64,000 nt of DNA from Mercenaria mercenaria. Its lineage: Eukaryota > Mollusca > Bivalvia > Venerida > Veneridae. Position 1 is the first letter of the stretch; every line of letters begins with the position of its first letter. Location: NCBI RefSeq assembly GCF_021730395.1, contig NC_069367.1:2912501-2976500 (forward strand). The letters are read 5' to 3'. The notes under the pieces are model-generated. The model ran no database searches. It was not told the DNA's origin and saw nothing but the letters and a program-made list of their open reading frames with translations. This document shows positions 11,344 to 22,482 of the stretch, piece after piece. Both the position numbers and the translations under genes were made by a program.

Positions 11344-12891
11344 CTATCGCCTAACCACTTTAACAAATAGTCCATCTTTTGGTCTAAGAATTCCCCCTTT
11401 TATAGTTATTTCCGGAGGTACGCTAAAATTAGAAGACCTCTCAATACGTGAATGTTGCAGCAGACGAACAATTGCCATCTTCACTTCAACTGATGCCAGT
11501 TTCATCCCAACGCAATTTCTCGGACCAGCACCAAACGGAATAAAACTGTACGGAACAATGGCGTCTTTGCTGTGAGAAGCAAACCTCTCGGGATCAAATC
11601 TATCCGGTTCCGACCAGTAAAGCGGATTTCTATGGAGCGCATGCGTAGAAAACGCTACATCTTCCCCTTTAAGTAATTTAAGTCCCTTTATCTCAACGTC
11701 TTGATTTGGTTGACGGTTAAAGCGTCCCGCTGGCGGATACATTCGCAATGTCTCTTGGAGAAACATACCCAAATATTCCATACTCAGAATTTTATCATAA
11801 CTGATAGCATCATCTCTCTGACCAATGACGTCATCGATCTCCGAGGAAAGTCGGTTCTGGCAGTCTGGATACGCAGCTAGTGAGTGTGTCGCCATTGACA
11901 ACAAAGATGACGTGGTTTCGTAACCGGCGGCCAGAAAGATTATTCCGTTAATAATTATATCCTCATCGCTCATTCCATCATTTTTCATTTCTTCGAATGA
12001 TTTATCCTCCGAAATTCCATGTTCTACCGACATTTTCTGTGTGTCCATCATCTGCTTCAGTAGATCATGATATTCGGATGACCTCTCTTCCTTCCGGACT
12101 TTCACAGCTTGTCGCACTGTCTCGGTAAGAAATTTCATGGCGTCTTTGTCAACCCAGTCCCCGGATAAAAACATTATAATTTTTCTAAGTGCTTTGTCCG
12201 GAAACAAAAAGTTTAGAAAAATAACCGCACTAGTGATCCCAACACCAAGAACTTTCGAAGCATTTTTAACAAATTGATCGTCCGCATTTTTCTGAGAGTT
12301 TACTTCGATTCCAAAGGCGGTGCTACAGATAATGTCCATTGTGAGAGCGGTGTACATTTTATATATATCAATCACGTGATTTTCCGTATCGTCAAGCTTG
12401 TCATCCAAACAAGAGATAAAGTCATTGAGGCAACGTTTCAAAATCGGTCTCATTTTCTTAATCTTTGCCGAACTGAACGTTGGCTGAATTATCGACCGCA
12501 GATATTTCCATTTCATTCCTTTTGCGTTGTTTAGGGAATCCCGCCATCTTTTCGGCGTCTCTATGGTGTCCGCTCGGTCATAAAATTTGGAAAATTGACT
12601 TATCGTGATCTCACGGATTATATCCGGGTCACATATTACAAGCACCGGGTGGTTGCCATAGTAACTTCCAAAATAAGGTCCATATCTATCTGCACATTTT
12701 CGATCGAAGTTATTTAGTCCTTGCTTTCCAATTGCGCTTATGTTGCCAAGAAATAGTGCCGGCTTTGGTCCCGGAATTCCACGACGACTGAAATAACTTT
12801 TCTTGTATTTTGAGTAAACAATAAACGTTAATACCACAAAAATAGGCCAAAATAGCCACCATGGCACATTGAATAATCCTAAAATGTACAT
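11344..12891 (-). CDS. Cytochrome P450, CYP3-like, intronless
   Basis: Microsomal monooxygenase that would insert one oxygen atom into a lipophilic substrate using NADPH-P450 reductase. The 515 aa length is normal for the family. An N-terminal membrane anchor (about residues 11-27) is followed by basic residues and the proline hinge GIPGPKP (38-44). The C-helix WxxxR is W128-R132. The I-helix oxygen-activation motif AAGYETTS is at 321-328. The K-helix ExxR is E380-R383, PERF is at 434-437, and the heme loop FGAGPRNCVG is at 453-462 with Cys460 as the iron ligand. All invariant residues are present, so it looks functional. The start has A at -3 and is the only Met that keeps the anchor. The motif wording and spacing suit the CYP3 clan; subfamily is not assignable by eye. 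It is a single exon, and no AATAAA is visible in the first 250 bp downstream. Confidence 0.96.
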   Translation of the reverse strand: MYILGLFNVPWWLFWPIFVVLTFIVYSKYKKSYFSRRGIPGPKPALFLGNISAIGKQGLNNFDRKCADRYGPYFGSYYGNHPVLVICDPDIIREITISQFSKFYDRADTIETPKRWRDSLNNAKGMKWKYLRSIIQPTFSSAKIKKMRPILKRCLNDFISCLDDKLDDTENHVIDIYKMYTALTMDIICSTAFGIEVNSQKNADDQFVKNASKVLGVGITSAVIFLNFLFPDKALRKIIMFLSGDWVDKDAMKFLTETVRQAVKVRKEERSSEYHDLLKQMMDTQKMSVEHGISEDKSFEEMKNDGMSDEDIIINGIIFLAAGYETTSSLLSMATHSLAAYPDCQNRLSSEIDDVIGQRDDAISYDKILSMEYLGMFLQETLRMYPPAGRFNRQPNQDVEIKGLKLLKGEDVAFSTHALHRNPLYWSEPDRFDPERFASHSKDAIVPYSFIPFGAGPRNCVGMKLASVEVKMAIVRLLQHSRIERSSNFSVPPEITIKGGILRPKDGLFVKVVRR

Positions 12892-14545
12892 ATTTCAAGT
12901 CCTGCTGGTATTTCTGCCAAAAACGTAACGGCTGTAAGAATTCAGTTTAAATTGTAATACTATGGTTGCAAAATATCCTATCTTGAGTACGCTATATCTA
13001 TACCTGTATTACCTTTATCTTGCTCTATTGCTTTACCTTTATGCAATGTTATCTTGCTACACATAAGGCTAATCAAATTTTTGTTTGTTTTAAGACGATC
13101 TGTGAACTAATACGAGTTCAGCTTCTCTGTGAAATAATAATTCTACATCTATACATGAGATCTAAGATGAAGTGCTCACAGTACAAATAGAAAGCTGGCC
13201 CGGACGCCTTCTCTTACAGTTTTAGAAGGATATATCACAAACGCAAGAAGTTCTCACTGAGTATCGTCAATACGTACTTGAAATACACCCAATTTAAGGT
13301 GCTGTAATTTTCCGTCCGAATATATAAGGCGATGTGCAGAACTTATAAGTCAGCCTTATATAAATGAATTATTATTCAGTGACCTTGCGAGATTTTATAG
13401 ATTTCGTGTGAATATTTAATGACTGGTCTCTTATTTTGTACTCATTTTTAGATTTTTCACAAGACAATTTAAATGCAAATACTGAATGTGAAGTACGTAC
13501 TGAATGAAATGCACGAAGGGGCGAATGATTGCCTGGACACCTAATGTGGGTTTAGTTAATTATCAGTTGATCTCCATCTATTGAGCTCTATTTTACATTT
13601 TTGTCAATTTATATAGTCACTGAGCAGAATTGTGTAAAGCTGAATGTCTTGGAAAAAGACAATGAGCGGAAATGCAGTATGCGATAACACAACTTTTCCA
13701 CAATATCTATTTAATTATCTCCTCCTATTGCACTGATTTCTTGAATACTTGTGTTGTTATTATAGATATGAAGTCGAATAAAACAATACCCTGACATTAC
13801 TATAACCTATTTCCAATACGTACCGAACTTAATCGCCTTCATTGTTATTTTGGTTATTTATTTGTGTCATATGTACGTGGGCAAATATTGCGAGAGATTA
13901 TTTCACCTGTTGTCTATTTATTATCTTTTTTCCATATGTGGTGGTTATATAAGTTTATATAATAAACTATTTGTTTAATGACACAGTCTATATGAAGATT
14001 CAGCTAAATGCTGAGAGTCGTAAAACTGATTATTAATATTGTTCAGCCTTAGCTGTGCCTTAACGGTGTACTGTAAAATGTTTTGTGTACTCTAGATAAA
14101 CATACTTTGATTAGTATTTACGTTTTCATGAATGTTTAAAGGTAAACTGGACCCAAATTTCATATTTGAAAATTTGAACAATGTCTTCAACAAAGAATTA
14201 TGCCGATATGTATCAGCAGTAGCTACTGTCCGTTAGGGTTAAAACAGTACACACCTAAAGTTTACCATCGCCAAAAAAAACTGGAAGTTTCTTTATCAAT
14301 CAACTGTTACTGCCTGACATTCAATTACGCAATTACACAAACAATTAATTTATACATTTAGCAACGTTCCGTACAATTGATGAGGTGCTTCTGCATTTGA
14401 AGTTAATACCTAAAATAAAACATATTTCAATGAAAGATGGACAGTGTATACCTTTAAAGTATTAGAGTGACTTTTAGTAGGAAGTCAAGCGTTGTAATTT
14501 CTGCGACAAACAACGGTTTATGCACGGACCGGTGAGAGAGCAATG
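12892..14545. other. P450 upstream region, no gene seen
   Basis: AT-rich sequence 5' of the P450 with no coding signal and no obvious TATA box at a fixed distance. Promoter elements for the P450 would lie near its left (low-coordinate) end. Confidence 0.5.
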
Positions 14546-14583
14546 TGACGTCACATATGACATCAAATTGCCGCTTGACGTCA
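14546..14583. promoter_or_regulatory. Two CRE palindromes 30 bp apart
   Basis: The full CREB/ATF octamer TGACGTCA occurs at 14546-14553 and 14576-14583, about 1.65 kb upstream of the P450 start. The sequence is exact; any regulatory role is inference. Confidence 0.45.
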
Positions 14584-14659
14584 CGTTTATTACTACTCGG
14601 ATGAAATACATCATTATTTTATCCTAATATTTCTATGAGTATGTCGCAGTGAAAAGAAA

Positions 14660-14805
14660 CAAGGCCTTCATCTATATTCATCTGATATATCAGTATTCAT
14701 CAGCATGGATATTCAACCTCGGGCTATCTGCCTCATGGTTTAATCAATGTATCTGAACCTTAGTAAATCAGACAATATACCAGATGAAGGCCTCGATTAT
14801 TTTAT
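14660..14805. repeat. Short inverted-repeat element
   Basis: AAGGCCTTCATCT near 14661 and AGATGAAGGCCT near 14782 form inverted ends around about 110 bp, like a small MITE remnant. No target duplication is clear. Confidence 0.45.
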
Positions 14806-14820
14806 TGATATTGTAAAAAT

Positions 14821-15817
14821 AACAAGAGCTGTCCGTAAGACAGCGCGCTCGACTTTTCTCAGTGCTTGACTCTGAATTAGAGCTTTGCCAGTAAAAAAAA
14901 TCCAAGTTAAAAAGGGACATAACTCTGTCAAAATTATAATCAGAGTTATGGAAATTGTGTCTCCTGGTGTAGACTTTGATAGTAAATAACTATTTAGAGT
15001 TTCAAGTCAAAAGCTTTAATAGTAACAGAAATATTTGACTTTTAACAAAAAATTCTAAGTTAAAAAGTGGCATAATTCTGTCAAAATTCAAATCAGAGTT
15101 ATGGGATTGTTTCTCCTGGTGTAGACTGTGATGGTAAATAAGTATTTTAAGTTTCAAGTCAAAAGCTTTGATAGTAACAGAGATATTTGACTTTATCGAA
15201 ATCTTTAACCAAAAATATTAAGTTAAAAAGGGGCATAATTCTGTCAAAATTCAAATCTGAGTTATGGGAATTTTGTGTCCTGGTGTAGACTTTGATTGTA
15301 AACAACTGTTTTGAGTTTCAAGTAAAAAGCTTTAATAGTAACGGAGATATTTGACTTTATCAATTTTTCTTTTAAAAATTCTAAGCTATAATAGTAACAG
15401 AGATATTTGACTTTATCATTTAAAAAAAAAATCTAAGTTAAAAAGGGGCATAATTCTGTCAAAATTCAAATCAGAGTTATGGGGATTGTTTCTTCTGGTG
15501 TAGACTTTGATGGTAAATAAGTATTTTAAGTTTCAAGTCAATAGCTTTGATAGTAACAGAGATATTTGACTTTATTAAAAACTTTAACCAAAATTTCTAA
15601 GTTAAAAAGGGGCATAATTCGGTCAAAATTCAAAGCAGAGTTATGGGGATTGCTTCTCCTGGTGTAGACTTTGGTAGTAAATAACTATTTTAAGTTTCAA
15701 GTTAATAGCTTTGATAGTAACAGAGATATTTGACTTTATCAAAAACTTTAACCAACGCCGACGCCGACGCCGGGGTGAGTGCAATAGCTCTACTTTTTCT
15801 TCGAAAAGTCGAGCTAA
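14821..15817 (+). mobile_element. Non-autonomous element with about 155 bp internal repeats
   Basis: The element opens with AACAAGAGCTGTCCGTAAGA, whose GCTGTC/GACAGC can fold. It closes with CGCCGACGCCGGGGTGAGTG and TCGAAAAGTCGAGCT. The phrase GCTCGACTTTTC near the start recurs inverted at the end. Inside are five copies of a unit containing AAGTTAAAAAGGGGCATAAT and TCCTGGTGTAGACTTTGAT, starting near 14905, 15058, 15211, 15434 and 15600. This plan, with subterminal inverted repeats and a core of about 155-165 bp tandem copies, resembles the bivalve pearl elements, now usually seen as Helitron relatives. That family match is from memory. Confidence 0.6.
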
Positions 15818-16783
15818 AAACGCAAGAGTGACATAACAACATGTATTTTAACAATAAATGGGATATCACTGGTAAGTTATAATCTTTCAAATATTCATGT
15901 AAAAATACAGTTTATTGCCACTTTTAAGACAAGTAAAAGGTTTGTGATAACATTTTGGTTACTAAGCATTCTGGAAACATATTGTCTACAAAATGCACAA
16001 ACGCCTTCTTGTGAACGCAATTCATATATCATCAATCTGTGAGCGTCTGAGACGGCCAGATGTATGGAATCTTCTGGCGCATGAGATAACCGTGCTATTC
16101 CTGGCATAAGATTTTAAACACGATCATAAAACTATTTGTAAATAAACAATGAAAGCTTTCCAGATCTCCAGCCGGTCTTTGGCACTTCTAGGGTAAGATA
16201 GTAACTTGCCAAGAAACTGCCAATGTGCAAAACACTCAGACATACATACTCAAGTTGACTAACTTAATAACATTGGATACCCACATACGAATTCGATCTG
16301 TCTCTGTTAACAAATTAAATCATATGTAAAGGGGAAGTAAACAGCGACAAGATGAAAGGAATAAAAAATATCCTCAGAATTTCAAATGAGAGCTAACAGA
16401 CTGGATATCACCAGCACTTTTAAAGAAAAAAATTAATTGTAGAAATATAATGTCAAACAAGTTCCATTCAAACAAAATCAGTCAATCTACAAAATGCCTT
16501 AAATCAGCTTAATGATAAAACACTTAAATCTGTGCACAAAATATTCAACAATTTAATATAAGCGAAAACCTAGATACTAGTAATCTTCTAGAGTTTTCTT
16601 AACATTTATGCATTAAAGTACATTTCTTTATTTAAAAATATGTAGCCATACCAGGAAAGATAACAAGTATTTTCTGAAATTTATGCACAAAAAATATATC
16701 ACGTACTACATGTAATTAAATTTTAGGTAAGCCTCAACCAAGATTGATAAAAGGCTTTTCTTGGTCTAATACCTTTTTCTTCC
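15818..16783. other. Non-coding, no recognised gene
   Basis: A 70-codon minus-strand frame at 15895-16107 has a protein-like centre (HAPEDSIHLAVSDAHRLMIY) but no other support. Otherwise nothing is recognisable. Confidence 0.4.
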
Positions 16784-17342
16784 TTAAAGCCCCGATCTCA
16801 CTGTCACGGTTTGGTCTCCCGGTTTATCCCGGTTCAGTGGTCCGGGATAAACCTTGTTCAACCTTGTTGAACCTTCGTACAACCTTGACGATTCCGCGAA
16901 CGTCCGGGAAGATCCTTAATAAACCTTGTAGAACCGGCAAACGGCCCCGGTTGTTTTAAAATGTTTAACACAACCGGGAATCACCGGGAACGATGGCCAA
17001 AACCGGCATATTCCGTGCAACATCGGCGCAATGCCGGCAATTTCCGGGGTAACACCGGATATCCACCGTGTGTCTACCGTGATATTCCGTAGTAATCCGG
17101 GGTCACTGGCAATCACTTTATACACGGTAGAGCTGCGGCGAACTCCGGCCCCGGGACGGCATAGCGCAGGAGAAGCACGGTATGGCCCCGTCTTGTACCG
17201 GTGGGGGTAGGGAAAGTTACGGTAAGCCCAGGTTTATTCGCCGATTAACTCCCAGTTATAGCCGGAAAATTCCGGCAAACCACCGGTTGAGTCCGGTAAA
17301 ATCCCGTTTCGCAACGGACTGTCCAGGTTTAAGCTAATTCAG

Positions 17343-17901
17343 GTGTAATGAAGTATTTCGACTCCCATAGAATAATGACCCCCCGGTCATTATTCTATAG
17401 AAAAAGTGACCCCCCGGTCATAGTATTATGACCTCCAGATCATAGTACTATGACTCCCCCACGTGAAGTAAACTGAACCTAACGAAGAATATTGACTCCC
17501 ATAAAAAAACGACCCCCGGTCATTTGGTCAAATTTAGTGATAACTCATGTATCTAAGGCCTAATTGCTGCATTTTATGCCCCCACTCGGTGGAGGGGGCA
17601 TATAGATTTGCCCTTGTCCGTCCTTCCGTTTGACCATTAGCCCCAGATACCATCACTTGACACAGAAATCAGAGCATTTCTATTTCTAGACGCTGTATCT
17701 TGGTGTATACATTTTTTTTCAGGAAAATAACAATTCACAATACGTTCACAAACACACCAGTGTCAATAATCCCTGCAAACTTCGGTATGAAGTAATTCTT
17801 CAGAAGAAAACTGCACAAGAAACTGCTAGCATAGAACTTAGTATTAATATAAGTTGCAGTACTTAGCAGTGGCAGTAAAGTACGGTAGCGGCAACAATAG
17901 A

Positions 17902-17934
<33 letters not shown>

Positions 17935-18672
17935 CAGTGGCAGTGGCAGTTGCAGTAGCAGCAGCAGCAGCAGCAGCAGCAGAGAAATAAGTGACAGCAA
18001 CAACAGCAGCAGGAGAAGAAGAGGTAGATGTACAAGACGTATTAGTGGAAGCAGGTATAGTAGTATCAGTAGTAGCAGTTGTAGTAGTAGTAGTAGTAGT
18101 AGAAGTAGTAGTAGTAGTAGAAGAAGAAGAAGTACAATGTAGTAATAGCAATAAAAGTAGCGGCACCAGTAGTAGTACAATCAAAATGTTAACTGTTGGC
18201 AATGGAGGGTATTAGAGTTGTAGATCTAGTAAGTTGTCCGTTAGGTTTGGTGGGGATCACTTTTTAAGAGATATTATCGTCGAAAGTCTTTTTAGGAGCC
18301 GGTGTTTTACACGGAAAAAATAACTTTTTTAAATAGAATAATGTCCAGGAATCGATATTGTATGAGAGTTCGAATGTAGTAATTTCGGCAGTGAGTATTT
18401 TACATGGAAGGAGTCACTTTTTCTATAGAATAATAACCGGGGTCGTTATTCTATGAGATTCGAAGGGAGTCATCTTTAGGGAGTCAGTATTTTACTTGGA
18501 GGGGTCAGTTTTTCTATAGAATAATGACCGGGGGTCGTTATTCTATAGAGTTTTCAAAGGGAGTCAGTTTTTTATAAGGGGAGTCAATATTTTACAGGAA
18601 AAGAGTCACATTTTCTATAGAATAATGACCGGGGGGTCGTTATTCTATGGGGGTCGAAATACTTCATTACAC
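17343..18672. mobile_element. Nested element with about 58 bp inverted ends
   Basis: GTGTAATGAAGTATTTCGAC at the left and its near-complement at the right continue inward through CCATAGAATAATGACC and CCCCCCGGTCATTATTCTAT. Further inverted copies of the GACCGGGGGTC/TATTCTATAG phrase recur at 17390-17520 and 18430-18640. I recognise this as a frequent bivalve element. No clear target duplication is seen. A separate dispersed-repeat piece beginning ATGCCCCC (17577) lies inside. Confidence 0.7.
17902..18178 (+). repeat. Compound AGT/AGC/GGC trinucleotide microsatellite
   Basis: Runs of AGT, AGC, GGC and AAG triplets are mixed over about 275 bp. They open long false frames (poly-S, poly-L, poly-C or poly-V) on both strands. 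Confidence 0.9.
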
Positions 18673-19034
18673 CGGCCACACGACGGCGACAGAAGGTGAG
18701 GTCACGGATCTACGTCGGTAACAGACGGTGAAGTTGCGGTGACATAAGATAAAATGATGATTTATTTTATGCTAACTGATTAGATACTGTGTTTTATCAG
18801 TGAGATATAATCCATATCACTCACTGCATATCACTCACTGTAAATGCCGATCTACTTGTACATTGTGTATAAATTTTAAATCGTTTGCTTAAAACAGGAT
18901 GAAAATTGTAGTCGCACTTTGTTCTTTGTAGTATATTTCTTGATTCAAATTATTTTATTTTTATTTATGAGAATTTCATAACGTTATGCAGCAAAAAAAT
19001 AAAATAAAATGGAACTTTATGTTGTGAGTCTTTC

Positions 19035-19059
19035 TGACGTCACAACACGTCTGACGTCA
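19035..19059. promoter_or_regulatory. Two CRE palindromes 17 bp apart
   Basis: TGACGTCA occurs at 19035-19042 and 19052-19059, inside the outer TTAA element. They may be part of the element rather than a host control site. Confidence 0.35.
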
Positions 19060-19268
19060 TGTCTGTTTACGCGCGTCTGTTTTCTGCGCTGAGATTAAAA
19101 TGTGTTGCAAAATGCAGATCTCAACGTAATTAATCATAAAATAAAAAGAAAATGTGTTTGTTTTTCGTGAATACGGAATATATCTAACCTCGAAGTGAGA
19201 AAATTTTCACATTTTCACGAGCGCTATTTGAAATTTTCTCACTTCTCAGTGAAATAGGCCTAAACCCT

Positions 19269-20373
19269 AGCCTCGGAGGCTATTCTTACGGCTGTCCCGT
19301 AAGAAAAGTGAAAAGTCCGTATGTGTCTATTCCTACGGCTCTCCCGTACGATTACTGAAAAACCCGCATGTGGTTATTCAGGCCTATTACTAGTATTATT
19401 TAACGTACGTGTTTTTAGTAAACAGTGATGTTTTTCTAATGTCCTTAAACTTTCTTCAAACACAAATTATATCAATATTTTTGACCAATGGAAAGGTTAT
19501 AAAACAAGAAATTTATTAATTGTTTCTAATTATGATTTCAAAATACGATGGATTAATTATGAACGCTTAACTTACACTGTTTTCCTAAAAGGTTTTGAAC
19601 ATCACTATGCCGCTATTAAAATTATATGTCATGTAAAACAGTTTAGAGATAGGCCCTAAAATTTTCAATGATAATATTACATTAAATAAAGTCTAGAAAG
19701 TAATTTCCAAGTCCTTGAAATAACCAAAAATGATTTCACAAATGTGGAGTTTATGATAGTTTTGTTATTATCAATAACAGAAGTTTTAATTTTTAATTTA
19801 AAGTTGTGATACACAAAGAATGACAACTCTTGCCTTAGGCTAGTACTTATAAGTAGAGATCTATTGGTTTACTTCCCTTGCAATTACACAATTGAGTGGA
19901 AAATGAAAACTGTTTTAAACACAATATCATACTTTTTTGCACAACAAAATCATTAAGGATTTATTCATTTGTGTTTGATTTACCCCTTAAGACATGGTTC
20001 CTATGATTCTGTCAACTTACATATGGTAAAAAATTAACTTTTAACAAGCCAATAATAAAACGAAGTACCAGTAGGTAAATAATAGTGCAGATAATACAGT
20101 TTTGCTTGTATCAAAATGTCACAATAGATCCACTTTTTGTAATACGGAACACCTGGTAGGATTAGTAAAGGTGCAATTATACTGATCTCTATTTCCTATG
20201 CCTAAACAGTTATTCATTTTAAAAAAGATATAATAAGAAAAACACAAAACTGCCGTAGGCCTGAATAACCACATGCGGGCTTTTCAGTAATCGTACGGGA
20301 GAGCCGTAGAAATAGACACATACGGACTTTTCACTTTTCTTACGGGACAGCCGCAAGAATAGCCTCCGAGGCT
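19269..20373. mobile_element. Nested element with about 118 bp inverted ends
   Basis: The left arm (19269-19386) starts at AGCCTCGGAGGCTATTC and runs through ACGGCTGTCCCGTAAG and CCGCATGTGGTTATTCAGG. The right arm (20256-20373) is its close reverse complement. The arms enclose about 870 bp with no ORF. The end motif AGCCTCGGAGGCT is itself palindromic. No transposase and no clear target duplication are seen. Confidence 0.65.
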
Positions 20374-20986
20374 ATTCCTACGGGACCGTAAGAATAGCCA
20401 CATCCTATATAAAAACACTGTGAAAATCCTATTTGGGGAGGGAGGCTTTTGCCTTCCAGCAGAGTCTTTGTCCGTTTGGCTCTGTGTTTGCTTCTCAGTC
20501 TCGTCTTCAACTTAACTTCCCACTGGTGGCAAATTTCTTGTATGTTTCTTGGTCTTCGGCATTATGTTTGGCTTCAAGTGACTACAAGATAACTTTTGGG
20601 GATCGACGTGCGTCCTGTTTTATAAGCTACCGAGTAAGCACCGGTAGGCACCGGTGTGTCACCGGATCACAGCCGGGCTGTGACGGAATGCTACCTGCGG
20701 TCATCGGGGCACTACCGACTACGACCCGGGTCACTCGGGATTACACCGGGATCAATCGGGTTTACGCCGGACAATCACCGTGGATATCCGGTGTCAGACC
20801 GGGACTTAACCGGGATCAAAGTGTAGATTCTGTTTCATTATCGGGAATTTACCGTGACACCGTCGGGAATATGAGATCCAACTTAAATATTTGCAAAACA
20901 GTGTCACGGTTCGTCCAGGTATACCGGCTAATGTTTACAGGGAGGAACCGGGGCCGTCACCGTGAATGTGAGATCGGGGCTTTTAA

Positions 20987-21574
20987 TCTAACACAAATGT
21001 TCAATTTAATTAAACGTAGGTACGTCTAAACCTGTTTCGATGTAACATTTATTTTCTTAAGTTTATGTACAAAAATAACAAAGTTAAATTTCAGTTTAGC
21101 CTAATTTTAAACCAGGGTACACACTATAATCATAATATGACTAAATCATGAGAGGGTTGGCCTAAATCGGGATAAATTAGCAAGTTTTATCGGTGGAAGG
21201 ACCACTCCATCATACTATCTTTACATTGCAAATAATTTATCTCTTTGTGCATTAAATTTGGATATTCAAATTGTGGATTACAATTTTGCGTGAGTTTGAA
21301 TTTATAGAGGATATAACATGATTGTCTTTTCATATTGAAATTATTAAACGAGTTGAATAAAAAAATAAAATGCGAGGATCTGGCGAACATTTTATCAATT
21401 TTATTTTGAATCAACGAGTTTAATAAATTGAATGTGGAAAGTCACAAATGTAATATCCTTTTTATCACATGTTAGCTTTTCCTGTCGAAATATCAAAAAA
21501 TAATACTATTTTTACTATATATACAAGTCAATTGGACCAACGTCTCCTATACTATAAACGACGTCAACGTCAAA
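20987..21574. other. Non-coding, nothing recognised
   Basis: AT-rich spacer between the TTAA element and the 38 bp array. Confidence 0.5.
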
Positions 21575-21705
21575 GCTTTATTACACTGGTGTATTATCAT
21601 TTTTATGTGATGGCTTTATTACACTGGTGTATTATCATTTCTATGTAATGGCTTTATTACACTGGTGTATTATCATTTTTATGTAATGGCTTTATTACAC
21701 TCCCG
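21575..21705 (+). repeat. 38 bp tandem array, about 3.5 copies
   Basis: The unit GCTTTATTACACTGGTGTAT plus TATCATTTTTATGTAATG is repeated with two or three changes between copies. Confidence 0.9.
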
Positions 21706-22386
21706 TGACATCAAACATGTGATAAAAAGTAATATACCATGTACATGATATTCGTAGATAACTGGTAATGGCTGATATTTATTTATAAATCAGAGCTATG
21801 GAAAAACGTGTTGACAGAGGTACTAAATATTGCTTTGTTTCAACGCTTTGGTCCGATTACCGTATCCACCTTTCCGGCACACACTATTAAACCTGTGTTT
21901 AACCTAAACCTACCCTTTAGTAGTATGGTGTATCAGCCAAAGACGTTGATGTTATCACGGCTCTTAACGCTGTACTTCGATCACGTGCTGCAGCCGCTAA
22001 GGGCAAAGTATACGTCATTGCTTAAATACATGTTATATGGCATTGTCGATAATGATTCCCTTGCTACTGAATTTCACAGCTACCTCAAGGCAATATTTAC
22101 GATATCTCAGTGGGGAAAACACGGACAATCTCTTGAAACTAATGATATAAAACAAACGGGTATGCTTTAAAAACTAATTCAATAATTAATACAGTGACAG
22201 GGATTTTCGAAGATATATATCCTTATTTGGAAGTGTCAAATCGAAGGCTTATGCACACCATTCTAAAACTTAGTAGTGACATGAACTATTCTGATGTTTA
22301 AATATCTTTTGAAATTTACAATCAAATTGACATTTTTTTTCTATATAATATTGAAAACGTATCTTGTTTTTCATAGTTATAGTAAG
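21706..22386. other. DHDH upstream region
   Basis: It contains a 120-codon plus-strand frame (21808-22170) that I do not recognise and that lacks splice or start support. A run TTTTTCATAG ends at 22371, 16 bases before the DHDH ATG, and could be a 3' splice site for a 5' untranslated exon. Confidence 0.4.
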
Positions 22387-22482
22387 ATGCCAGCAACGAG
22401 ATGGGGCTGTGTAGGGCCGGGCAAGATATCTTGGGACTTCTTCCTGGCGATACAAGACAATCTTCAAAAGGCTGATCACGAT
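22387..22482 (+). CDS. DHDH: DHDH exon 1 (residues 1-32)
   Basis: Encodes [15 protein letters not shown] and the following helix of the NADP-binding fold. It ends at a codon boundary before GTATGC. Confidence 0.9.

Larger units (their letters stand above)
16784..20986. mobile_element. 4.2 kb TTAA-flanked inverted-repeat element (outer shell)
   Basis: TTAA at 16784-16787 and at 20983-20986 flanks ends that read AGCCCCGATCTCAC inward from both sides, differing by one A in the A run. Both ends carry several hundred GC-rich bases studded with CCGG and CCGGGA motifs (16790-17340 and 20630-20975), unlike the AT-rich surroundings. TTAA duplication is typical of piggyBac and Kolobok transposons. No transposase frame is visible, so this is a non-autonomous copy. 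Its interior has been filled by two further inverted-repeat elements, a trinucleotide microsatellite and a small inverted repeat around GAAGTGAGAAAATTT (about 19192-19245). Confidence 0.7.

Noticed and set aside
17735-18215. Poly-Leu/Thr/Cys/Val frames
   Set aside because: Trinucleotide microsatellite read in several frames.
20433-21029. 198-residue plus-strand frame
   Set aside because: Lies in the GC-rich end of the TTAA element and runs across its boundary; composition explains the lack of stops.
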